In this document: one piece after another, positions 11,337-21,200 of the stretch
Position numbering within the stretch: the stretch's first letter is position 1
Layout: each line of letters opens with the position of its first letter
Source of the DNA: Tetraselmis striata
Taxonomy: Eukaryota; Chlorophyta; Chlorodendrophyceae; Chlorodendrales; Chlorodendraceae
Length of the DNA stretch: 64,000 bases
Reading direction: 5' to 3'
NCBI GenBank assembly: GCA_006384855.1
Contig: VCJN01000094.1
Location: 1-64,000, forward strand
Position numbers and translations under genes: made by a program
Notes under the pieces: model-generated
Database searches by the model: none
What the model was told of the DNA's origin: nothing
The model's input: only the letters and a program-made list of their open reading frames with translations

Positions 11337-12787
11337 ATGCGCCCCTTCGACAGCCCCTCCGCCAGCCTGGCGGGCTGGCGGTGTACTCGCCTTGCCCTCG
11401 TCCAGGTCAGCGGCCCGGCGCGCCGCCTGCCGGAGCGCGGCCAGCGCCAGGCTCCCAGGCCGCCACGGGCGATGGCGGGCGGCGGTGGGCAGGACGGCGA
11501 GGGGGGACCAACGAAAGCTCGCACTACCAACAGCAACCCCTACTCAAAAGTCTACCCTCGCAAGGCCACGTGGGAGGGCACCTTCGGGGTGGAGCAGGCG
11601 GAATCTGCGCATGACACACGGGGCGGCGGTTCTAGTCCCGGCATCGCCCCGCCGTGGGAGGTGGTTGGGCAGGTGAACGAGTCCAACCTCGTGTGGAACG
11701 ACCGCTTGAGTGAGGGCCTCCTGAAGGTGAGCAGTCAGCCCACCTCCCCCCTCTGCTGCTGCTGCGAGTTGCCGGGCAATTTCGTGCAGCAAGACACTGG
11801 ACTGCTGAACTGGCAGGCTGACACCGGCGTTTTAAATACTGCCGGGGTGCAGGCTGTGGTGTCGGAGAAGCTGGGGCTCGAGGGCGCAGAGGTGGAGGGT
11901 CGCATCAACGACCTCCGGCGGTTGATCCCGGAAATGGTGGGCCCTTGCCTATCCCTCCACCACCCTCCAGCTCATCAACAACAGTACAACCGTGGGGCTC
12001 CGCATGATATTTCGCCGCGCCACCCCGCCAGGCAGTGAAGCTGCCCAGGATGCAGGCAGCGCTCGTGGCGTCGCTGCTGGAAGACCCCGGCAAAGTGGCG
12101 CGCCGGCTGGTGCAGTTGAAAGGCATCTTCCCGGCAGCAAACGTGTCGCTGCTGGCCACCCGATGCCCGGCTCTCCTCATCACGGTACGAGCACCGCCGC
12201 GGGATTTGCTGGGGTAGGCGGCTGATTAGCGGACCGGCGCCACGGGGAGGGGCGCTGAGCCGGCCTGGCGGGTGTGTGGCCCTCTGCAGGCGGAGGAGAA
12301 CATGCAGGACGTGCAGGCCAAGGCGCAGAAGCTCCGCAGCGCGCTGCCCGCCGGCGTAAACGTCGACAAGCTGGTGGCAAAGCATCCTGTGGAGGTGCTA
12401 AACGTGGAGCCCTTCCTGGTAATGGCTTCCTCTCTCAGTGTGTCTGCCAGCCGGCAACGCTGCCCCTATAAGCCGATGTACATGACAGAGTGCCCTCTGC
12501 CCACACTAGGCCGCCGCATTATGCCCATTGGTACTTCCAGCGCACCTACGCAGCCGCATTATGGGAAGAATCTTGTCGGCATTCGGTATGGCGTGAAGGC
12601 CGTGCAATCTGACCGCCGGGCACTGGCAATGATGCTGCCGGTCTCGCAGGAGGCGATCGCGGAGGCGCAGCGCCTGGTCCCCTCCCTAGACATCCCCTTC
12701 ACGCTGGAGAACAACCCCACGCAGATCTTCAGCTTCCAGAGGGGCTCCGCGCTGATCCCTTACGACGACGTGAAGGAGCTGTGGTGA
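11337..12787 (+). CDS. mTERF-like helical-repeat protein, possibly organelle-targeted
   Basis: Exons 11337-11726, 11790-11936, 12032-12184, 12290-12418 and 12650-12787 join in frame to about 318 residues. Every intron is phase 0. The N-terminus is rich in Arg, Ser and Ala and poor in acids, as in plant transit peptides, so the first ATG was chosen; ATG 11472 is an alternative. The C-terminal half repeats a roughly 40-residue helical unit of the form LPaaNVssLvakhPalLl, seen as KGIFPAANVSLLATRCPALL and RSALPAGVNVDKLVAKHP. It ends with a NPTQIFSF then LIPYDD motif that I associate with a family conserved in plants and green algae. The repeat resembles mTERF nucleic-acid-binding units, but the family name is an inference. 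Introns 11727-11789 and 12419-12649 are multiples of three without stops, so they could be retained. Confidence 0.65.
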
Positions 12788-13958
12788 AGCAGAGGCTATC
12801 GGCGGGGGCCTTTTCTGTGAGACAGGCCGCCTGCCTGGTCAATTGGCAATGGCGCCATTGCCTCCTCCATCTACACCCACCAGCTGGCTGCTTTCCGGCA
12901 GCACAGCCTCACGTCTCTGCAGTTGCACACTTCCAAGCAGCAATGCGCCAACCTGAAGCAACTCACACAGTGAGCCATGTCGCAGTTTCGCTCGTCTCTC
13001 CGATGTAAGCCAGCAGTGTTGGGTTTGGCCGGGCCCCTCAGGCTCCCTGACTACTGTTCAGGCCAGGCGTTGTCGGGCATGATCAGCCGCTACAATTGCG
13101 ACAGAACAATAAATTCGCCAAATAATGGGTGGCATCAAACTATAGCCAATGTATTCCGTGTAAGCAACGGTGTATATGTCAAAAGTCTAATGCCTTGCGA
13201 ATGTCGTGTCGTCGTGAGATCTCACCAGCAGCTCCGTCGTACTTCACCCTCTACGATGAGTACGACAGTTTGACTGGTCTAGCCGCTAGGTTATAGAAAC
13301 CCTGCTGAACCCCGCTTACGGTGCCCCCAGACCCCACCCGTGTAACCAGACCTCGCACAGCAGATGATGATGATCTCAGTTATTAGAGTTCCGCTATAGT
13401 CCGCTACCTTCTTCTTAATTGAGCATCTCGAGAAGGCACGGCGCACTACAGGGGATCCTGCAATGCTCATTGGGGCCGCGCCTGGTACGTTGCGGGTGGC
13501 GCGGCATGTTGATTGGGGCTCGTGCAGACGGCTGAGCTTTATCGAGAGAGAGGGGGAGCTTCAAACCTGGACATCGCCATCAGGCGGTGTTTATGAGCAT
13601 CACCCAAAGCAGGTAGATGCGCCCGGTCACCTAGCCACTTCATAATGTTGCGAATGCCGCGCACCATGCTCAGGACCCCTCAGAGAGAGAGGCGACACCT
13701 GAACATTGGGAGACTGCCCTGGAACATCGCCGGGAGCCCCATACCGCGCGGTCGTAGCTACTGATATGATTTTATGTCCATTCAGTGGCAGCAGCATTTG
13801 GTCAGTCAGAAATGCCATGGCTGATTCCGTAGTCAGTCAGTCAATACCAATAAGGGACAATGGGCTACGTAAATAAACACGGATGCTGGGAGAAATGGGA
13901 TGGAATTCCTGTACTATGGGATGGGGCTACATCACTACGTAGAAACCATGGACTGGTT
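12788..13958. other. intergenic region downstream of the mTERF-like gene
   Basis: Holds the 3' UTR and poly(A) signal of the upstream gene. Nothing further was recognised. Confidence 0.4.
13004..13008 (+). promoter_or_regulatory. TGTAA poly(A) signal of the mTERF-like gene
   Basis: TGTAA about 215 nt after the stop codon, in the position expected of a green-algal polyadenylation signal. Confidence 0.4.
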
Positions 13959-14425
13959 TTAATCAGGGCTGCGTCGGCTCTTCTGCGGCCTGCCTTTGAA
14001 GTTGTCGTGCTTCAGTGCTTGGTGCCATGCTATGCGATTGGTCAGTTTTGAGTGCCATGTGGTTTCAATCTCAAACATGTTGACGGCCATCTGAACCGCG
14101 CGGCTATAGTAGGTCATGTCGGGGCTTCCCCTAGATAGTGCGCTTGATGGGCACCCGTGCTGACAACATGCGGCGAAGTAGACTCCCATGATCCGGCTTA
14201 TATGCCCAAGCCAGCCGAGCTGCCGCCGGGCTATGTAGCAGTCATTGGAGTACACTCCCAGCGCCTTGCACAGCCTCTCCGTAGAGATATGGCATCGCCA
14301 GGTGTCCTTGCGTGTGACTCACCCGTGCCATGACCCGTGTGCAGTGTTGAGCATGGAAAAGGCGAAGACGGGAGTACCGAGCCTCAGTCAGCAGCGACCA
14401 GCACTCATAGCCGTACCGGTACAGG
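13959..14425 (-). mobile_element. LINE (non-LTR retrotransposon) 3' ORF tail, degraded
   Basis: On the minus strand the translation gives, in order, YGYECWSLLTEARYSRLRLF, then after a frame change near 14300 LCKALGVYSNDCY, RRQLGWLGHISRI, and a GSPDMTYYSR then TNRIAWHQAL ending. This order (Y-G-x-E-x-W, R-L-x-x-F-H, L-x-W-L-G-H-x-x-R, G-x-P-x-M-T-Y, D/N-R-x-A-W) is characteristic of the C-terminal end of LINE reverse-transcriptase proteins. The catalytic palm is absent, so this is a truncated dead copy. It lies next to the tyrosine-recombinase element. Confidence 0.7.
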
Positions 14426-14669
14426 AGAATGGAGACTGGCTTGTCAAAGTAATGTTAATCTGTTTTAGATACGGAACTTACCGTCTATTACTCTGAGCCA
14501 GGACGGTGGAACTACTAAAAGCGAAGCGGCTAGAAAAAGCAGATACTGTAGTTTCAAAGTTGGGTCTAGTTTTGCCAAAAAGGTCGCGCAGGCTGTTTTA
14601 CACGCTCAAGAGCCGAAATTGGCAGGATGGTTTAGCGAAAGCGTGGAGGGAAAACGGAGTCAGGGGGGC

Positions 14670-14858
14670 GCTGCGTGGAACGCCGCGAAAACTGGAAGAT
14701 GGCAGGCTCAGCTGTTCGAGCTGCTTTTTATATCTACTCCTGCTGCACCCAAAAAGGGCGCAACAACAGATGCCTAGTTCCCGTACCACTGAGCAACACT
14801 TGTAGCTGAAAAGCGGTTAGGTCAAGGGAGGAAACCCCATAAACTGGTTTAAAACATT
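14670..14858. repeat. left terminal direct repeat of the tyrosine-recombinase element
   Basis: About 189 bp, beginning GCTGCGTGGAACGC and ending GTTTAAAACATT. About 97 percent identical by eye to 17776-17963, in the same orientation. Confidence 0.9.
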
Positions 14859-17775
14859 TCAAAGTTGAGTCTGGTTTTGCCAGTCTTGAGCGAACGGAGA
14901 GAGCGGTGGATTGACGGAGAAGAGGTAGCGCCAAGTCATGAAGGAGGCACTGGGAAGGCCACCGCTGCGGAGTTCTGTTGGACTTGGAAGTGGCGTAGGG
15001 GGGCGATGTGTCCAAAGAAGAACCATGCGCCAGGTGAAGGAAGAACGTTGGGGTCGATGTAGTCCAGAACGACGTCAGAGTTAGTGGCCCAACCGCCTTG
15101 GTAGCGAATGTGGGACAATGGCACACCGATGGCGTTTGCTGCAGAGGCTGCGCCCTTGCGAAGACTGTGCGAGGTCCAGGAGGTGCCAGCAGGGGGGGCA
15201 GCGTTGACAAGACGGATGGCTGTGGACAGCCAGTCTGACATTGTAGCCGCAGTCCAAGGTTTTGACTGCTCATCCGAACTGACAGCCCAGAAGTTAGACA
15301 CAGCCAAGCCAACAGTAACCAGGGGGACTGACTGGACGTGGTCGAGGAAGTGGTGCAGGAGACGTGCCACTCGGGGGTAATCTGACACTGGGAGGAGAAG
15401 TACGCGTAGGTCATCGGGTCCCCGTCGACCAGTGCGACCCTTCTCTCGGTACACTTGCATGGTGATGTTGTAGTCGTCGACATGCACGTCTCGTACTCGA
15501 CAGGACACGCCAGTAAGGCCCCTGGCAAAGAACATAAAGTTGACAACCGAGGCCAGGAGGGCTCGGAAGTCGTGGTGGTACTCTGGCTAGGGAGCAGACA
15601 CAATCAGCTCGGCCTTTGTGACGAAGCGGTAAGCTACATCCGCAGGCAGAGGGACACGCAAAGGGGCAGCGTCCAGTCGGCGCTGACGCAGCATCAGCCC
15701 ACGCCTTGCTGAAGTTAGGTGTAGGCTGTCCTTGGCGATTGAGTCGAGGTTGTGCAGCTCGAAGAACGTGTTGATTGCAGACAGGTAAGGTTGCAACGAC
15801 TTAGCTGCGATGTGCCCTCGCTCGCCGATCCAGGCAACATACCGAACGACAGTAGCAGTAGTCGCCTCCAACGGGCTGATGTTCTCGGAGTCGTGGCAGA
15901 ACTCCGCGAACTGAGACAGCCGGCCGGCGTAGCTCTTGAGTGTCTGAGCGCTGAGGGAGCTGGAGAGTAGGTCGAGCGTCCGCTGACCCAACTTGTCTGA
16001 GCCGAACGCGTCTTGCAGCCGTGATCGCAATGAAGCAGCCCAGGGAGCGACAGCTTCGGGCTCGTCAATCACGTAAGTGCGTCGTTTTACGGACAGAGTT
16101 CCACCGGTACGACTACTGTTCGCAAAGTACTCGGCAGCAGCAGTTAGGTTCCCGGCGGTTGGCCGGTAGCTGCTGGACGGGTTTGCAGTAGCTTCGGTAC
16201 GGGTTTGCGGGGCTAGGTTCAGGTAAGAGGGCCGCCCCGCGCGCCCTTCGCGCTCGTAGCGCCTGTCACGCGCGTAACGTACCCGCGCGAAACTTGGTCG
16301 TTGCGAACTAGTTGTAACACGTAGTGTAACAACCGACGGACGCAGTGATGGAATGGTACGGGAGGCGGTTAGTTGTTCCGCCATGTGCAGGTGTGCGGAT
16401 GGTTGAGCCGCACTCGGCTGTAGCTGTAAGAAGCGCCGCACCAAGGAAGGTCTAAAGGAAGTCTGTAAGGTGGGGGGGGTCAGGTCTGACACGGGGCGCT
16501 CATCTCGCCGTTGAGCTGCAAGGGTGCGTCTTGCGGCGGTCACCGAAAGGTGGCCTCGCAAAGCTCAAGCAGCTCCGACGAAAGGCGCCCCACACCGTCA
16601 CTCGTGCTCACCTTCGTGGCCACGCCCGCGTCCACCGCCACGTCCTCGCCCACGCCCGCGACCTGCAGCTGCAGCCGCCACTCGAGCAGTAGCGGTTGCT
16701 TTCGCGCTGCTGGCTATTTCCACAGGCAGTTTAATTTGCAGTCGGCACACGTGCCGGGTATTTATGCATATGCTCCACAAATTCAGGTGACTTTACAAAG
16801 TCCAACCATTTGGGAGTAGCCATAAAATCCTGCAATGCTATTGTCCTTTTAACATCAAACAAACGATGCCAAACAGGGGCAATAGACTCATCCGCAAAGT
16901 GAACAAGAAATTGCAACTGAGTACCACGGTCGCCTCGAAGACACGGCGCTCGTAGTCCCTCATGAGGTCCCCAAAAATCGCGAACCCAGATGCTCCGAAG
17001 CAGGCTGAAAATGCTGGGCTCGCAGCACGTCCAGAACACCTTGGTCACCGTGCACACGCTTGATCTCATTTAGCCTCCGCAGGAAGGCCAGACGAAACCG
17101 AAACGCCTTGTCGATGGCCTCGGCGTGGTATCGAGCTCTCGCGAGGTAAGGGGTGAAGTCCTGGCTGGAGGCAGGGACGTAGGGCAGCAGCTCGTCGAGA
17201 GCCACGAAAAGCGCGGCCATGTGGGCCCCGAAACACGACATCCACAAATACTCCTCCTAGGCCGGCAGACGCCGGTCATCCTGCTTGAGGTACTCGTTCG
17301 TTAGGTCGGTGCTCAGGGGAAAGAGTCCAGGCACTCGGCTGACCGGTCGAACGGCCTCGTAACCAGACTCTGCTCTCTGCAGTAGTTCTGGCACCGCGAG
17401 GTAGTCATCCTCGGCACTCACGGATTTTGCTCCGACACGGCCGCTCTGGGCTAGCTCTAGCAAGTCGGGGCGCTCTGCGGCTCCCCCGCTGCCTGTCGGC
17501 TGTCCCGCGATGCGCTGCCCGAAGCCGGAGCCATGTGCCCCTTCTCCATCAACAACGCGCTCACGAGCCGTCAACTGAGCTACAGCTGTAGCCAGCGCCC
17601 GCACATCTGCTTGCAACGACTCCAGCGTCGGCTCAGCGACGGGTTCTTCTCCATCTGGCATGGTAACGCACGGACGTACGGACGAGAATATCACACTCGG
17701 ATGGCGAGCCGGGTGTGGTCTTGAACAACTTGGGGTGACCTTGCTCGCAACGGGTTACGAGACAGTTTTTACATC

Positions 17776-17963
17776 GCTGCGTGGAACGCAGCGAAAACTG
17801 GAAGATGGCAGGCTCAGCTGTTCGAGCTGCTTTTATATCTACTCGTGCTGCACCCAAAAAGGGCGCAACAACAGATGCCTAGTTCCCGTACCACTGAGCA
17901 GCACTTGTAGCTGAAAAGCGGTTAGGTCAAGCGAGGAAACCCCATAAACTAGTTTAAAACATT
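17776..17963. repeat. right terminal direct repeat of the tyrosine-recombinase element
   Basis: About 188 bp, the same orientation as the left copy, with about six differences including one single-base length difference in a T run. Confidence 0.9.
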
Positions 17964-18266
17964 ATTATATCCTTTTAGTCTTAAAATCCCAGCGCCCCTT
18001 GCGGGAGGAGCGTGCGGAGCGCGCTCAGCGAACTGGCCCGGGCCCGGCAGCAGTCAGCAGCATCAGATCATCGCCGCCCTCCCGTCACAGCAGATGGCCA
18101 TCAAGTAGGCGCCGCCAAGCTTGCCAGCGCTCAGTGATAGACGGCCTTTCCAGGCCCGCTTCCGGCAGACACGTCCAGCCCCCCCCCCCCCCCCCCCTGC
18201 GGGTGCTCGCTGGGAGGAAAAGACAAAGAAGAAAAACCAACACCAAACAAGGCGGGGCCGGTCAGG
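17964..18266 (+). promoter_or_regulatory. short upstream region of NUP160
   Basis: The only space between the tyrosine-recombinase element and the NUP160 start codon. It holds a poly-C run at about 18178-18197. Promoter and 5' UTR presumably lie here or within the element. No TATA-like box is obvious. Confidence 0.35.
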
Positions 18267-21200
18267 ATGCGCGTGGAGACGGCGCTGGTGCTGCCGGCGT
18301 GCTCCGCGGAGGTGGCGGCCCCCGACCCGCACGGCGCCTCCCCGTGCTGGCAGCCCGAGAGCGCCGACCGCGGTGGCGGCTTCGGCCTCCCGGGGCGCGC
18401 GGAGGCGGCGGATGGGGGTCGCGGGCTGGCGTGGCGCCTGTACAGCCAGCGCCCCGACGTGCTGGACCTCACCGAGCTCTCCCTCGGGTGCGCCCCGGCC
18501 CGGACGCACACATCCACCCCCCGCCCCTCGCGCGTGGTACCCCCGCAGTTCCAGCCAGTCTTGCACCTGCTGACTCAATCTTGGGCGAGTGTCCGTCAGT
18601 CGATCACACTCTTAATAGTAATGTGAAGAAGGGAACTAAGACAGCGCTTTTTCTGATGTGACGTTTGGGCGCCTTTTCCTCTGATGGCGGGGGACTTGGC
18701 GGCGGTGTGCGATAACCCGACGATAACCCGACGGCCGGTGGGGTGTGTGTGGCTCGCCTCATCAGGGAGCCTCTGCGCGGCGCCTCCCTGCGGGTGACCT
18801 TCCCTGCGGCGGTTTTCCCCTTCCTGGGCCACGCGCCGGGCGAGGGTGGCACCACCACCCTCTTCCTCCTCGCCGCCACCGGCTCCCTGTTCCAGCTGTC
18901 CATCCCTGCACGGGAGCGCACCGCGCGCGGCGACTCCGCGCTCGCGGCTGTCGCGGCGGCCCCCGGCGCGCACATCAGCTGCCAGCGCCTGGCTCTGGAG
19001 CTGGAGCCGCTGGGGCAGCCCACCTGCCTGCTGGCGGCCGCGGGCAGCCTCGTGCTGGGCGGCGCCAGCGGCGCGGTGCTGGCCTTCCCGATGCGCTGGG
19101 ACGCGGGGGCGGGCGGGCACGTGGTGGGCGCGGAGCGGCCGGCGGAGCTGCAGCCGAGCGCGTGGAGCCTGCAGCGCCTGCTGCCCTCCCTCTTCGGCAA
19201 GCCCACCATGGCGCCCGTGGCCGCGCTCGCGGCGGCGCCCGGCGCCACGCCCGCGCCCGCGCTGCTCGCGCTGCACGCGAACGGCATGCTGAGCGGGTGG
19301 GACGTGGGCCGCCGCGCGCAGCTGCTGCTTGCGCCGTTTGTGGCGCCCGCGGAGGGGGGGCAGCCCCGGCTGCGTCCCGGCATGCGCCCCACCGCGCTCG
19401 CCCTCAGCGCCGCGCCCGGCGGCGCGCTGCACGCGGTGGCCGCCTTTGCGGACGACGCCGGCCGCGGCGCCGCGTGGGCCGCCCGGCTGGCGGTCGGCGA
19501 GGGCGGGCTGGCGGTGGCGGGCGAGGCGACCAAGCTGGGCGGGCTGGACGGCCGCGTGCTGGACCTCGTCCCGCTGGGCGGCGCCGCCTTTGCGGCCCTG
19601 CTGCAGGCGGGCGGCGCCGTGCACTACCTCGAGCTCGACGCCGCCACGGGGGTGGCGCCCGGCGGCGGCGCGGCGCAGGAGGGGCGGCTGCTGGAGGAGG
19701 ACATGCGCGAGTGGCTGCCGGACGCGGACAACCCCACAGACCTCGTGCGCCCTCCTTCCTACCCCCGTGGTGACATTTGCCCCCCTTCCGGCCCAAACCC
19801 CGCCCACCCGCCGGCTGACCCGCCAGCTGACCCGCCGGCTTGCGGCGCTGCAGGAGCTGCTGGCCCAGCTGGGCAGGGAGGTGGCCGCGCGTGCCGGCGC
19901 CGAGCCGGGCGGCGAGCCGCTGGACATCGACGCGCACTTCACGTCGCTGATGCTTTCGCCGCACGCGCTGTCCCGCCCTGCGCTGCATGAGGTTTGCCCC
20001 GCCCACCCCCTCACGCCAAGGCTGCCCTGTCACAACAACTCCCGCCAGTGCGGCCACCCGCAATTCCCCTGCCGCCCGGCCATGCCGTTGATCGCTCAAT
20101 GCTACGGCCAACAGATGTTGCTTTTATGCCACCGGCGGTCCTGTCCCGCGTGAAGGGGTGGCCTGCGTTGAGTGGAGTGATGCAGGCAACAGGGGGGGGG
20201 GGGGGAGGGGGGGGGGGTATAATAACAAACTCAGAAGCTCCCGGCCGAAGAATTGTAACCCCCTGAAGCGATGATCCCCAACTGTGGCCTGTGCGCTGCC
20301 TCCCGCATCCTGCCTCCCGCTGCCAGACGCTGGCGTACTACCGCTTCCCGTCCAGCCTGGCGTCCATCCTGACGAGCAGCCAGGAGCAGCTGGCCGCCAC
20401 GCTGGCGAGCTGCGTCGACGCGGCGGCGGCGGCGCTGCCGCGCTTCGGGCGCCTGGGCGCGTGGCGCAGCCTGCTGGCCACCTACTGGGCGGCGTGGAAG
20501 TCCGCGGAGGCGCCGGTGGGGCTGCTGCGGTGGGGGGCGCTGCCTGGGGTGGTGCGCGGCCGGGCGGGGCTGGGCCTGCTGCGCGCCGCCACGCCGCTGG
20601 AGCTGCTCTTCACGCCCGGGCTGAGCGAGGGCGCGCTGGACGCGGAGCTGGCGGCGTGGGGCGGCGCGCTGCCGCCCAACCTGCCAGAGATGCGGGTGCG
20701 CCGCAGAGCCCCCCCCCTCTCACCCTGTGAGCATTGAGCAGGTCGCCGCAGCTGCTGGGACCAGCTACCTCGGAAGCGCTTCGCTGACCGCCCCGTTCCC
20801 CTCCTCCTCCTCCTCCGCCCGCTGCCGGCACAGGTGCTGGCGGGGTGCGCCATCGAGCTGCGCTCCTGCCTGGGCGCGCTCACCGGCAGCCTGGCGCTCA
20901 CGCTGTCGCGGCGCGGCGCGGACGTGATGGGTACGCTGCTGCCCTCGCTGCTGGCGCTCCTCGCGGGCGGCCCCCCCGCGGCCAGCCTGCCCAGCGACGC
21001 GGAGCGGCGCGCCAACGCGGCGTGGCGCCGCTCCCGGGGCGCGGTCACGCTGCGCACCGCCGGCCTCCTGGCCAGCCTGCCCAGCCTGGGCGCCACCGCC
21101 GGCGCGGCGGCGGCCCTCGCGGCCTGGGCGCCGCCCCCGGCCGGGGCGGGCAGCGCGGCCTCGGGCGCCGCCTCGCCACCCGTCACCCTGCTGCCGGCAC

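Larger units (their letters stand above)
14670..17963 (-). mobile_element. tyrosine-recombinase retroelement-like fossil (DIRS-like, or Crypton-like)
   Basis: An approximately 3.3-kb unit bounded by direct repeats (14670-14858 and 17776-17963). On the minus strand it carries a gag-like region (about 17661-16731) and then a tyrosine-recombinase region (about 16561-14936). The recombinase C-terminus shows SHSLRKGAASAANAIG, HIRYQGGW and a later Y, matching the H-x-x-R, H/W and Tyr catalytic signature. No reverse transcriptase or RNase H region is visible. A roughly 27-bp sequence occurs just beyond the left repeat (14550-14576) and again inside it (14858-14884), recalling the split direct repeats of PAT/DIRS elements. 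The repeats differ at about 6 of 189 positions, so insertion was fairly recent. The coding part is broken in a few places. It lies about 300 bp upstream of the NUP160 start. Confidence 0.7.

Noticed and set aside
18596-20014. A 472-codon minus-strand open frame opposite NUP160 exons 2-3
   Set aside because: Very GC-rich codons on the plus strand leave all frames open. The minus translation is Arg/Ala/Gly low-complexity, while the plus strand matches NUP160 with good splice sites.
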